A DNA stretch of 64,000 nt, taken from contig CAIMMI010000337.1 of the NCBI GenBank assembly GCA_903842505.1, positions 1-64,000 of the forward strand. Direction: 5' to 3'. Positions 46,288 to 54,552 of this stretch are shown piece after piece; the first letter of the stretch is position 1; every line of letters starts with the position of its first letter. The position numbers were made by a program, and so were the translations under genes. The notes beneath the pieces are model-generated. The model was not told the DNA's origin. It worked only from the letters and a program-made list of their open reading frames with translations, and made no database searches. The DNA comes from an uncultured Verrucomicrobiota bacterium (GTDB lineage: Bacteria; Verrucomicrobiota; Verrucomicrobiia; Limisphaerales; UBA9464).

Positions 46288-46773
46288 TCAGCCGCGGTAG
46301 ATGATGGCGACGCCGAAGTCGGTGATCAGCTTCTGGGTACCCATCTCAACGTAGCTGTAGTTGATCGGCGTGATGCTGACGATGTTCTCCTCGCCGATCC
46401 GGTTGAGGAACTCGGTGACGAAGCTGTCGAAGTTGTCATGGCCAACCTCCTTGCAGTCCGAGTGGCGGATGGTTTTGAGGCGAAGGAGCTTTTTGCCCTC
46501 GGTCTTCGCAGCGGCTTCCAGGCTGGGGAGCGCCTTGCGGATGAGGGGTTCGACGGGTTTGTCGCTCATGGGAACCGCGAAACGCTTTTCCTCCCGTTGG
46601 GCAGGAGCCTGGGGCGGAGGCGGCGGAGGGGTGGCCAGGCGGGTGGGGGGTGAGTTCTCGGCAGGGATGGTGATCTCGCGGTTGCAGGTCGGGCAGGGAA
46701 TGGTTTCGCCGGCGGCGGCGGCATCCACTTCGAGCTCGGTCTGGCAATGCGGGCACTTGAATACGATGTCCAT
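46288..46773 (-). CDS. Zinc-ribbon protein with a C-terminal DUF4177-like domain
   Basis: 161 residues. Four-cysteine zinc ribbon at the N-terminus (C7, C10, C27, C30: FKCPHC and IPCPTC), a Pro-rich linker (41-60), then an alpha/beta domain. Its end, NIVSITPINYSYVEMGTQKLITDFGVAIIYRG, looks like DUF4177 (a short beta-sheet domain). Function unknown; the ribbon may be structural. Sits between murA and the ceramidase-like gene on the same strand. Confidence 0.7.
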   Translation of the reverse strand: MDIVFKCPHCQTELEVDAAAAGETIPCPTCNREITIPAENSPPTRLATPPPPPPQAPAQREEKRFAVPMSDKPVEPLIRKALPSLEAAAKTEGKKLLRLKTIRHSDCKEVGHDNFDSFVTEFLNRIGEENIVSITPINYSYVEMGTQKLITDFGVAIIYRG

Positions 46774-46854
46774 GGCAGCGCGCAGTTTCTGAAAAGGATC
46801 AGGTGGAGAGGCGGAGAGCGGGAATCCTGAGGGTGAACGGTTGGGTGTCCGATG

Positions 46855-48117
46855 CTATTCGCCGGGCACGCGTTGGATGCGGGCTCCGAGGGCCTCGAGC
46901 TTGACCTCCATCCGTTCGTATCCGCGGTCGAGGTGGTAGACGCGGTGGACCTGCGTCGTTCCGGAGGCGGCCATGCCCGCGATGACCAGGGCGGCCGAGG
47001 CTCGGAGGTCGCTGGCCATGACCTCGGCGCCGCTGAGGGGGGCACCGCCCTTGACGATGGCGCTGGGGCCTTCGATGCCGATGTCGGCGCCGAGGCGCAT
47101 GAGTTCGGCGGCGTGCATGAAACGGGACTCGAAGATCCGTTCGGTGATGATGCTCGTCCCGGGCGCCTGACACATCAGGGCCATCAATTGGGCCTGCATG
47201 TCCGTGGGAAATCCCGAATAGGGCATGGTCGTGATATCGACCGGCTTCAGGTTCGAGGCGGCACCGATGGTCAGTGCGCCCGCGCGGCGGGTGATGCGCA
47301 CGCCGGCTTCCTGCAGCTTGTCGAGGACGGCTCCGAGATGGTCCGGGCGGGCGCCGCGCAGGGTGACCTCGCCACCGCTGGCCGCTGCGGCCACGGCAAA
47401 GGTCCCGGCCTCGATGCGGTCGGGAATGACCTCATGTTCGACGCCCCGCAGTTCGCGCACCCCGGTCACGGTGATGGTCGGGCTCCCGGCGCCCTGGATA
47501 CGGGCGCCCATGGCATTGAGGAAGTCTGCCAGGTCAACGACCTCGGGTTCGCAGGCGGCGCTCTCAATCACGGTGACCCCTTCAGCCAGCGTGGCGGCCA
47601 TCAGGATGTTGGCCGTGCCGAGCACGGTGGGGCCGGCGCGTCCGCCAAGGAAAACGAGCGAACCGGAGAGGTCGGGAGCCTCGGCGTGGACGTAGCCCGC
47701 TTCGATGCGGATCTGGGTGCCAAGCGTTCGGAGTCCCTTGAGGTGAAGGTCGATCGGGCGCGTGCCGATGACACAGCCGCCGGGCAGGGAGACGGTGGCC
47801 TTGCGGAGTCGGGCGAGGAGTGGACCGAGGATGCAGATGGACCCGCGCATCTTGCGGATCAGGTCGTAGTCGCCGGTGCCGGTGATGTTGGCGGCGCGGA
47901 CCTTGAGGGTGCTGCCATCGAACTCCACCTCGGCGCCGAGCGAGGTCAGGATCTGGCACATGAAACGGACGTCGCTGAGGTCCGGGACATGGCGGATGAC
48001 GCAGGTTTCTGCCGTGAGGAGCGTGGCGGCCATGATCGGCAGGACGGCGTTCTTCGAGCCGCTGATCTGCACCTCTCCGCGTAGGGTGGTGCCGCCTTCA
48101 ATCAGGAAACTATCCAT
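46855..48117 (-). CDS. murA: UDP-N-acetylglucosamine 1-carboxyvinyltransferase
   Basis: 420 residues from ATG 48117; an in-frame start 10 codons upstream is inside prmC. First committed step of peptidoglycan synthesis: adds enolpyruvate from PEP to UDP-GlcNAc. Catalytic C115 is in LPGGCVIGTRP, the numbering matching E. coli, so the enzyme should be fosfomycin-sensitive (inference). N-terminal GGTTLRGEVQISGSKNAVLPIMAATLL binds UDP-GlcNAc. The start overlaps the end of prmC by 8 bases. Confidence 0.96.
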   Translation of the reverse strand: MDSFLIEGGTTLRGEVQISGSKNAVLPIMAATLLTAETCVIRHVPDLSDVRFMCQILTSLGAEVEFDGSTLKVRAANITGTGDYDLIRKMRGSICILGPLLARLRKATVSLPGGCVIGTRPIDLHLKGLRTLGTQIRIEAGYVHAEAPDLSGSLVFLGGRAGPTVLGTANILMAATLAEGVTVIESAACEPEVVDLADFLNAMGARIQGAGSPTITVTGVRELRGVEHEVIPDRIEAGTFAVAAAASGGEVTLRGARPDHLGAVLDKLQEAGVRITRRAGALTIGAASNLKPVDITTMPYSGFPTDMQAQLMALMCQAPGTSIITERIFESRFMHAAELMRLGADIGIEGPSAIVKGGAPLSGAEVMASDLRASAALVIAGMAASGTTQVHRVYHLDRGYERMEVKLEALGARIQRVPGE

Positions 48118-49051
48118 GGTGGGTGTGAGCCGGGAGACCTCCGCCACCGATCCCGAGTTGATTCACGGGATTCCGGGGACGGGACGAGCGAACGATGAGA
48201 ATGCGATCCCGGCCGCTCAAGTCTTTCTCGATGGAGATCTCACTCCATCCGTGGTCGGCGAAGATCCGTCGGAGGTCCTCGGCCTGACCGTCGCCGAACT
48301 CCGCGAGCAGCCATCCCCCCGTCTGGAGCCAGTCCTGGGCGAGCCTGGCCAGGTTCCGGTAGGGCGCCAGTCCGTCGGGGCCGCCGTCGAGCGCCAGGTG
48401 GGGATCGTGATCCCTCACTTCGGGCATGAGTTCCGCCAGTTCACCGGTCGGGATGTACGGCGGGTTGGTGACGATCAGGTCATAGGCCCGGCCTTCGACG
48501 AGCCGCGCGTCCGGTCCGAAGACACTGGTGTGGTGCCAGACGATCTGTTCCTGAAGGCCGTTCAGGGCGGCATTTCCGCGCGCCACATCCAGTGCCGCAC
48601 TGGAGACGTCGAAGGCATCGACCTGCACGTCCGGACGGGTTGCCGCCATCGCGAGGGCGATGCAACCGGAGCCGGTGCCGAGGTCGGCCATCTGGACACC
48701 GGGCCGGGAAGGCAGGCGTTCCCGGGCGCGCAGAACGAGTTGCTCGGTCTCGGGTCGCGGGATCAGGACGTCTCGCGTGACCGGGATCCGAAGTTCGAGG
48801 AAATCGGCGAAGCCAACGAGGTGTTGGAGCGGGATGCGATGCGCACGGTGTTCGATGAGCGTCCGGTACGCCTCGGTCTGGGCGGCCTCGATCGCCGGCG
48901 CCAGGCCGATCCGCCGGCGCAGGCGCGGGATCCCGGTGACGTGTTCGAGGAGGAGTTCCGCCTCGATCCCGGCCGATTCAATACCCGCTGCGGCCAGCCG
49001 GGCCGTGGCGCGGCCCAGCAGGTCGGATGTGGTTTCAGCGGCGCCCTCCAT
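48110..49051 (-). CDS. prmC: Release factor glutamine N5-methyltransferase
   Basis: 313 residues from ATG 49051, where the family begins (TTSDLLGRATARLAAAGIESAGIEAELLLEHV). Methylates the GGQ glutamine of RF1/RF2 with SAM. SAM loop DLGTGSGCIALAMA at 123-136; catalytic NPPY at 196-199, inside VTNPPYIPTGEL. Its last 8 bases overlap murA, so the two are coupled. The C-terminal tail (about 300-313, Gly/His-rich) is not conserved and may exist only because of that overlap. Confidence 0.95.
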   Translation of the reverse strand: MEGAAETTSDLLGRATARLAAAGIESAGIEAELLLEHVTGIPRLRRRIGLAPAIEAAQTEAYRTLIEHRAHRIPLQHLVGFADFLELRIPVTRDVLIPRPETEQLVLRARERLPSRPGVQMADLGTGSGCIALAMAATRPDVQVDAFDVSSAALDVARGNAALNGLQEQIVWHHTSVFGPDARLVEGRAYDLIVTNPPYIPTGELAELMPEVRDHDPHLALDGGPDGLAPYRNLARLAQDWLQTGGWLLAEFGDGQAEDLRRIFADHGWSEISIEKDLSGRDRILIVRSSRPRNPVNQLGIGGGGLPAHTHHG

Positions 49052-49137
49052 GCAGATCGCGCAAGCGTCAGGGGGACCGTGACGGAGGACAAGCTTTCGC
49101 TGGCCGTGGGGGCGCGGTGTGGTCGAGACTCGCCCGC

Positions 49138-49686
49138 ATGGATGGACTGATTGCACAGCTCGACCGGCATCTCCGGTGCCGGCCCCGGCTGGGAGATGGG
49201 GTTTACCTGGCGAAGACGGCGGTGGTCGTGGGCGATGTCACGCTCGGCGACCGGAGCAGCGTCTGGTACGGGGCCGTGCTGCGCGGCGACATCAACCGGA
49301 TCCGGGTCGGACACCACTCCAACGTGCAGGACAACGCGGTCCTGCATCTGGCGGATGATCATCCATGCCTGGTTGGAAACTGGGTGACCATCGGGCACTC
49401 GGCCAACGTGCATGCCTGCACCATCGGCGATGAATGCCTGGTGGGGATGGGTGCGACGGTCCTCGACGGTGCCGTCGTGGGGGAGCAGTGCCTGATCGGA
49501 GCGCATGCGCTCGTCACGCCCGGGACGGTGATCCCGCCGGGGTCGATGGTGCTGGGATCACCGGCGAAGGTGGTGCGACCGTTGCGGCCGGAGGAACGGG
49601 CCGGGTTGAAGCACTGGGCGCAGAAGTATGTGACCAACGGCGAGTACTGTCTCCGTCACGGTCTCCACGTCGGGGCACCGCTTTGA
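49138..49686 (+). CDS. Gamma-class carbonic anhydrase family protein (YrdA-like hexapeptide repeat)
   Basis: 182 residues from ATG 49138. Left-handed beta helix with repeated hexapeptides: VYLAKTAVVVGDVTLGDRSSVWYGAVLRGDINRI, SNVQDNAVLHLADD, VTIGHSANVHACTIGDECLVGMGATV. Putative zinc His positions fit (H in VLHLADD and in TIGHSANVHAC). Family members are carbonic anhydrase-like or of unknown activity. A beta-class enzyme is also present at 5136. Divergent from prmC. Confidence 0.9.
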   Translation: MDGLIAQLDRHLRCRPRLGDGVYLAKTAVVVGDVTLGDRSSVWYGAVLRGDINRIRVGHHSNVQDNAVLHLADDHPCLVGNWVTIGHSANVHACTIGDECLVGMGATVLDGAVVGEQCLIGAHALVTPGTVIPPGSMVLGSPAKVVRPLRPEERAGLKHWAQKYVTNGEYCLRHGLHVGAPL

Positions 49687-49733
49687 ACGACAGGACATGG
49701 GCTAATCGGCGTTTCGGGCAACCAGGCTGAATC

Positions 49734-51146
49734 ATGGCTCGCAAGATCACTTCGCAATGGGACTTCGCCGGCGACCTGTTCTCGGCTCCGAAACCGGCGC
49801 GCGACGTCGTTTCGGTCGCTGACTTCACGCGACGCATCCGGGATGTCCTGGAGGGTCAGTTCGGGACCGTGTGGATCCGGGGGGAGGTCTCGAACTACCG
49901 GTTGCAGACGTCTGGCCATGCCTACTTTGTCCTGAAGGACGCCTCGTCCTCGGTGAGTTGCGTCCTGTTCCGCGGGCAAACCGGGGTTTCCCGGGCGCTC
50001 CTGCGCGACGGCGCAAGCGTGATCCTCGGCGGTGCGGTGACGGTGTACGAACCGCGAGGGCAGTATCAGTTGCGGGTGACGCATGTCGAAGCCGAGGGCA
50101 TCGGAGCCCTGCAGGCGGCCTTCGAGGAACTGAAGCGGCGTCTGTCTTCCGAGGGCCTCTTCGATGCCGCCCGGAAACGTCCGATCCCCGCGTATCCCCG
50201 GGCCGTTGGAATCGTCACGTCGGCGACGGGTGCCGCGCTGCGCGACGTGCTGCATGTGATCGGACGCCGGTTTGCCGGGTTGCGCGTGGTGCTGGCTCCG
50301 GCGCGGGTTCAGGGTCAGGGGGCTGCCCGGGAGATTGCCGAGGGCGTGCGCTGGCTGAACGAGTGGTCGGAGGCCGGGGGAGGGCTCGACGTGATCCTCG
50401 TCACGCGCGGCGGTGGCAGCCTGGAGGATCTCTGGGCGTTCAACGAAGAAGTCCTCGCCCGGGCGCTTGCCGCTTCCCACCTTCCGGTGGTCTCGGCCGT
50501 GGGGCATGAAATTGACTTCACAATCTCGGACTTCGTGGCCGACCTGCGCGCCGCCACGCCCAGCGCTGCCGCCGAAATCCTGACGGCCGGATATGTTGCC
50601 AGCCGGGAGCGGATCGAGTCGCTTCAGTCGCGGTTGCCGCGCCTCCTCTACGGGGCTTTGGCGGATCGCCTGGGGCAGGCGGACGAACTCCAACGTCGGC
50701 TCGCCCGGGTTCACCCGCGTCGTCGACTCGAAGATCACGGGCAGCGGCTGGACGAGTTGGTGGATGCCCTCCGCACCGGCGTTTCCAGAGCATTGCGGGA
50801 ACGGCGGCGATCCGGATCCGTTCTGGGTCAACGCCTGCTCGCCGCCCGGCCTTCAGCCCGGTTGATCCGCGAGGTTCGACGCCAGCAGGAACTGCGTCGT
50901 CGTTTGCTGGGAGGGGCGAAGCTTGGATTGAACGCGTGGCGCGAGCGGTTGGCGCGGGTGCAGGATCGGTTGCGGTTGCTCTCGCCGGAGGCCGTCCTGG
51001 AGCGCGGCTATTCCATCACGCTGGATGCCGCCACCGGTGCCGTCGTCCGGGATGCGGCCGAAATCCGGCCCGGCCAGAAACTGACGTCGCGCCTGGCGAA
51101 GGGGCGCGTCTCGAGCGTGGTGGTCGAGCCGACCGAAAAGGAGTGA
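49734..51146 (+). CDS. xseA: Exodeoxyribonuclease VII large subunit
   Basis: 470 residues. N-terminal OB-fold (VWIRGEVSNYRLQTSGHAYFVLKD), catalytic domain (PRAVGIVTSATGAALRDVLHVI, VILVTRGGGSLEDLWAFNEE, VSAVGHEIDFTISDFVADLRAATPSAAAE), then a long helical arm and a C-terminal ALERGY-like VLERGYSITLD. Degrades single-stranded DNA with XseB in repair. No xseB follows within the window. Starts 47 bases after the gamma-carbonic anhydrase gene. Confidence 0.96.
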   Translation: MARKITSQWDFAGDLFSAPKPARDVVSVADFTRRIRDVLEGQFGTVWIRGEVSNYRLQTSGHAYFVLKDASSSVSCVLFRGQTGVSRALLRDGASVILGGAVTVYEPRGQYQLRVTHVEAEGIGALQAAFEELKRRLSSEGLFDAARKRPIPAYPRAVGIVTSATGAALRDVLHVIGRRFAGLRVVLAPARVQGQGAAREIAEGVRWLNEWSEAGGGLDVILVTRGGGSLEDLWAFNEEVLARALAASHLPVVSAVGHEIDFTISDFVADLRAATPSAAAEILTAGYVASRERIESLQSRLPRLLYGALADRLGQADELQRRLARVHPRRRLEDHGQRLDELVDALRTGVSRALRERRRSGSVLGQRLLAARPSARLIREVRRQQELRRRLLGGAKLGLNAWRERLARVQDRLRLLSPEAVLERGYSITLDAATGAVVRDAAEIRPGQKLTSRLAKGRVSSVVVEPTEKE

Positions 51147-51163
51147 GGGGTCTTGGGGGGGTA

Positions 51164-51252
51164 GCCGAAAGAAACGAAAGAGGGTGAAAGAAGGGAACCT
51201 TTGGCCGAAAGGCTGGGATCAGAGTCTTTGGGCGTCTTTCGTTCCTTTCGGC
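51164..51252. repeat. Inverted repeat after xseA (GCCGAAAGAAACGAAAGA)
   Basis: GCCGAAAGAAACGAAAGA (51164-51181) is complementary to TCTTTCGTTCCTTTCGGC (51235-51252) with one mismatch. The spacer holds a smaller near-palindrome, CCTTTGGCCGAAAGG. The whole could fold as an 89-base hairpin. It may end xseA transcription or be a member of a MITE-like family. Confidence 0.75.
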
Positions 51253-51346
51253 AAAACTGGCTCGCAGCCGCGCGGGAAACTTCCGGTGGGCGTTCCAAAC
51301 CCTATCGCGGACTTGCGGAGTCATCGACGTTGGAGATGCTGCGGCC

Positions 51347-51874
51347 ATGAACAGGATGAGCCGAAGACAGGCAGTGGGCACCATGGGCTTGATTGCGGTC
51401 ACGGCTGGGATCGCCCCCGGGACAGCGGTGGCGGCTGACAAGAAGCTCTGGGCAAAGAGCTACCTCGGAACGAAGGGACCGGAGTTGGTCGTGGAGAAGT
51501 GGCTGGGCTCCGAACCGAAGCGCCAGGGCAAATGGGTGTTGGTGGATTTCTGGGCGACGTGGTGCGGCCCGTGTCGGAAGGCGATTCCCGAACTGAACAG
51601 CTTCCACAAGAAGTTCGGCGACCGGCTCGTGGTGATCGGCATCAGCGACGAGGCAGAGGATGTCGTCCGGAAGTTCAAGGATCCGACGATCGAGTATTTT
51701 CAGGCGCTCGACCCACAGCGCCGCACCTACAAGCAGTATGAGGTGAAGGGTATCCCGCACGTGGTCGTGCTCGATCCCGAAGGCATCGTCCGCTGGGAGG
51801 GTTATCCGCTCCTCGACGGCCATGAACTGTCGGAGAAGGTGATCGAGGGACTGCTGCCGGCGAAGAAGGGGTAG
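51347..51874 (+). CDS. TlpA/thioredoxin-like exported disulfide reductase
   Basis: 175 residues. The N-terminus MSRRQAVGTMGLIAVTAGIAPG has a twin Arg and looks like a Tat-type signal, with cleavage near AVAA (residue 30). The thioredoxin domain has WCGPC (C73, C76) in VDFWATWCGPCRKAIPELN and the cis-Pro in VKGIPHVVVLDPEG. Acts in periplasmic thiol redox or cytochrome c maturation. No ccm or dsb genes are adjacent. Confidence 0.9.
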   Translation: MNRMSRRQAVGTMGLIAVTAGIAPGTAVAADKKLWAKSYLGTKGPELVVEKWLGSEPKRQGKWVLVDFWATWCGPCRKAIPELNSFHKKFGDRLVVIGISDEAEDVVRKFKDPTIEYFQALDPQRRTYKQYEVKGIPHVVVLDPEGIVRWEGYPLLDGHELSEKVIEGLLPAKKG

Positions 51875-51926
51875 TGCGAGGGCAGTTCCTCTCACGCCCT
51901 GGGGCGGGGCCTATGATCGCCGGTAC

Positions 51927-52175
51927 ATGGGCTTTGACAGCGCAGCGGTCGAAGCCATCGCCCGCCGGGGCCGGTGCGACCTATACCTGCTGACCGGGGA
52001 CGAGATCCCATTCGTTCAGGACGGGCTTCGCGATGGAGAACACATCCGATGCGAGATGCACCGTTGGTTCGAGGTGGCCCTGGCGGCCCAGGCCGTGCCG
52101 TGGCAGTTGCTTCGAGGAAAGCGCGAGGAACGACTGGAGACGGCGCTGGCGCGGATCCGGACACTTTTCGGCTGA
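51927..52175 (+). pseudogene. C-terminal remnant of a NadR-like nucleotide kinase
   Basis: 82 residues from the ATG (frame open slightly further upstream). CDLYLLTGDEIPFVQDGLRDGEHIRCEM then VPWQLLRGKREERL matches the C-terminal third of NadR-type nicotinamide riboside kinases. The P-loop half is absent; upstream is tlpA. No ribosome site is seen. Best read as a leftover of a deletion in the accessory zone. Confidence 0.55.
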
Positions 52176-52351
52176 GGCCGCGGGGGGCCAAAAAAGGGGT
52201 TTGTGGCCGCAAGAAACGCAGGAGCCCAAAAAGGGCGCCTTGGTGGCGGTGGCCCGGCTTTTCACCAGCCCGTACCCAAGGGCAATGGGTTAGAAGGTAA
52301 GCCCCTCTCCGACAGTTCAGGTCACCTTCTGGGGTTCGTCCTGAATCCGGT

Positions 52352-52753
52352 CTATGGTTCGACGACTTCGAGTCCCCGAATGTGCCGGAATTCAGCTGCA
52401 TTGAAGGTCGCCACCGCCCAGCCACGGTGAATCGCCGTGGCCGCGATGATCAAATCGTGAGGGCCGACCATTTGACCTGCCGCGGAGAGTTCCGCCCACA
52501 GTCTGGCGTGAACCCGCGCGAGGGCCGCATCCAACGAAACGACTTCAAGTCGTCGGAAGGCCTTTTCCAGCCAGCGGCGGCGCCGTCGGGCCCGAGCGGC
52601 ATCGGTTTCGACTTCGATCCCAAACCACAGTTCGGAAAGGGTGATTGCGCTGCACGCGACGGATTCCGGCGGCCGGGAGCGTAACCAGGACGGCAGATCG
52701 AAATTCGCGCGCTCGTCGGCGATGAGCAGCGATGTGTCGAGGATCAGCCCCAC
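52352..52753 (-). CDS. PIN-domain (VapC-type) toxin ribonuclease
   Basis: 133 residues. PIN acidic residues are D6 (ILDTSLLIADER), E41 (SELWFGIE) and D100 (GPHDLIIAATAI), with N118/E121 in FNAAEF. Cuts RNA when freed from its antitoxin. The start overlaps the end of the upstream antitoxin gene by 10 bases, a standard coupled toxin-antitoxin layout. Confidence 0.9.
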   Translation of the reverse strand: MGLILDTSLLIADERANFDLPSWLRSRPPESVACSAITLSELWFGIEVETDAARARRRRRWLEKAFRRLEVVSLDAALARVHARLWAELSAAGQMVGPHDLIIAATAIHRGWAVATFNAAEFRHIRGLEVVEP

Positions 52754-53010
52754 GGATTTTTGAGGGGCTTCAGTACCTTGCGCCCCTTGGCGATGGCGGC
52801 CGCAAACTCGTGCCGGTCTTCGGCAGAAAGTTCCGTCTCCGCCAAATCGGCAGCCAGTTCATGGCTGTTGCATCCTGGCTCGGACGCGGGGACCAAGTAG
52901 CCGTGCGACACCCCATCCTTAACGATTCGGAAGGAGGTGTGGAGGGAGTGAACCTCATCCAGAAACTTCCCAAACTTCGCGGAAATCTTGGAGGCTTCCA
53001 CCGTTTTCAT
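52744..53010 (-). CDS. Phd/YefM-like antitoxin of the PIN toxin
   Basis: 88 residues from ATG 53010. The opening MKTVEASKISAKFGKFLDEV with the HTSFRIVKDGVSHGYLVPASE part resembles the DNA-binding half of Phd/YefM antitoxins; the helical, Glu-rich C-terminus would mask the toxin. Its stop lies inside the vapC start, and antitoxin-first order agrees with autorepression. Divergence from textbook Phd makes the family call moderate; the pairing is firm. Confidence 0.75.
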   Translation of the reverse strand: MKTVEASKISAKFGKFLDEVHSLHTSFRIVKDGVSHGYLVPASEPGCNSHELAADLAETELSAEDRHEFAAAIAKGRKVLKPLKNPWG

Positions 53011-53473
53011 GGTGGGGAATGTAGGCGGCCCCGCTACTCGATCAAGCAAGCAGGTGGCGAGCATGGACTTTGGCCAAGCGAAGCGTTGCCGGTGGGATGT
53101 TCGGGGCGGTCGAGGTCTGCCGCCCCGCTGGAGACCGGATTTCCCGTTGAACTGGAACCCAGCGCTCAAGCGATGGGCTAACGTCTACTGGTGCCCCGCA
53201 CCTGGAGACTCGGATAGTCGCTACTCGGATTGCCCCACACCCCGGCACCACCGTTTCGCCAGCCGTTCGCCAGCCCGCGTTCGCTGGGTTGGTTGACGGC
53301 GGAGGCAGTGGGGCCAGCGATCCCTGCCCGGCAGCGATGAATCCGGGGTGAATCGGATTAACCGGGCCTGCGTCAGCGGACTTCGATTGCGCGCCCGCCG
53401 GCACATTCGGGGCAGTCCTGGCAGAAGTACAGAACTGGCTCATTTGTACCTGAGCGTCCAACTACAGAAGCAA
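53011..53473. other. Intergenic region with a palindromic repeat copy
   Basis: 463 bases without a supported gene between the antitoxin and the cytochrome gene. It holds copy 1 of a dispersed element (53121-53222) and should contain both flanking promoters, not identified. Confidence 0.6.
53121..53222. repeat. Dispersed intergenic element with central hairpin, degenerate copy
   Basis: CGCCCCGCTGG, then GGAACCCAGCGCTCAAGCG-ATGGGCTA, then CCGCACCTGGAGAC recur in the same order and spacing at 55656-55757. In this copy the central hairpin (CCAGCGCTCAAGCGATGG) is decayed; the other copy keeps it perfect. Confidence 0.7.
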
Positions 53474-54340
53474 ATGAACCCTTCGGCCATTCCTCGTGCT
53501 CAGGCTGTCCTGTCTCGTCGGATCCAAACTCTGGTGGCCGGGCTGATTCTGGCATCCCCTTGGATGCCGTCCGTAGCGCTTGCAGCGGTGGACGAAGGGG
53601 CGGCCAGAGTCGTACTGCAACGGGAATGCTCGGGATGCCACGGACGCCAGTTGGAACGATCGAAGCGCAAGGGAAACAAGGAGATGCTCCTCGACGGGGA
53701 GAGCAGCTTGGCCGAGTTGGAGGGGGTTAAGGTTGTGGTTCGCGGAAAACCGGAGGCCTCCGATCTGATTGCGAGCCTGACCAAGACAGACCCCGACGAA
53801 CGGATGCCCCAGCCTCGCGACGGCAAGGCGGCCAAGCCATTGCCCGCGCAGGAGATTGACGTTCTCAGGGCATGGGTTCGGGGGGACGGTGGGCCCGCGC
53901 TGCCGGCGAAGAGCATCAAGCGGATCGAGGCTGTCCGAGCGATCCATCAGGACCTCAGCGCAGCGCAGGAAGGGGATCACCGGTACTTCCGTTACCTGAC
54001 CCTGCACAATCTCTGGAATGGCGGATTTGGGGCGGAGCTGCCGAGCCATCGGGCCGCGGTCAGCAAGGCCATCAACAGCCTCTCCTCGGAGGCGCAGATT
54101 GCGGTGCCCCGTGCCCTGGGGCCCGAATCCACCGTGCTTCGCATCGACCTTAGGGACTATGGCGGGGAGGAAAGCTCGTGGGACATGCTGGCCAAGGTTT
54201 ACCCGTACGACCTGACGCCCAACGTCCTGACCAAGGTTGAGAGGGAATTGCGAGCCTACGCTCATTGCTCCGTACCCATGATCCGGGCGGACTGGTTCGT
54301 CTTCGCCTCGCTGCAGCCCCCTTTTACCACCGGCTGTTGA
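53474..54340 (+). CDS. Exported cytochrome c domain protein, frameshifted N-terminal part of a cytochrome-SUMF1 gene
   Basis: 288 residues from ATG 53474. A signal peptide (IQTLVAGLILASPWMPSVALA) is followed by a PVC-type cytochrome c domain with heme site C52-SGC-H56, RGKPEASDLIASLTKTDPDERMP, and then the family's YFRYLTLHNLWN and AHCSVPMIRADWFVFAS. In relatives the protein goes on with P-x-Y/F-YHDLL; here it runs out of frame after FASLQPPF, ending TTGC. The expected continuation FYHRLLNLPNT is in the -1 frame, entered exactly at CCCTTTT (54319-54325). See the next two entries. Confidence 0.75.
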   Translation: MNPSAIPRAQAVLSRRIQTLVAGLILASPWMPSVALAAVDEGAARVVLQRECSGCHGRQLERSKRKGNKEMLLDGESSLAELEGVKVVVRGKPEASDLIASLTKTDPDERMPQPRDGKAAKPLPAQEIDVLRAWVRGDGGPALPAKSIKRIEAVRAIHQDLSAAQEGDHRYFRYLTLHNLWNGGFGAELPSHRAAVSKAINSLSSEAQIAVPRALGPESTVLRIDLRDYGGEESSWDMLAKVYPYDLTPNVLTKVERELRAYAHCSVPMIRADWFVFASLQPPFTTGC

Positions 54341-54552
54341 ATCTCCCCAATACCCACGACGGGTTGCCGGCGGGCGATGCCGCGTTGGAGGATCAACTGG
54401 GAATTCCGGTGACCGAAAACATCCGGCGCGGGCGGGCGATGCGGGGTGCCTTCACGGATTCGGGAGTCTCCGGTTGGAACCGGCTCATCGAGCGGTGGGG
54501 GCGGCGCCGGCACGGCGAGGACTGGGACTCGTCCGCCTTCGGGTTCGTTTGA
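54265..54552 (+). pseudogene. Middle part of the cytochrome-SUMF1 gene in the -1 frame
   Basis: Usable sequence runs from about 54320 to 54549: FYHRLLNLPNT, LEDQLGIPVTENIRRGRAMR, FTDSGVSGWNRLIERWG. This is the conserved part that follows IRADWF in PVC cytochrome proteins (compare LERLL..V, RAGFNGSGVS.NNRLIERH). It has no start of its own and stops at 54550-54552, two bases after the frame of the SUMF1 part takes over. Either the gene carries two compensating indels, or frameshifting is programmed; decay is the simpler reading. Confidence 0.65.

Noticed and set aside
52176..52351. Small gene or element in the gap before vapC
   Set aside because: Only poorly conserved words such as GCCGCAAGAAACGCAG and a short GCCC-AAAAA-GGGC hairpin were seen; nothing supportable.
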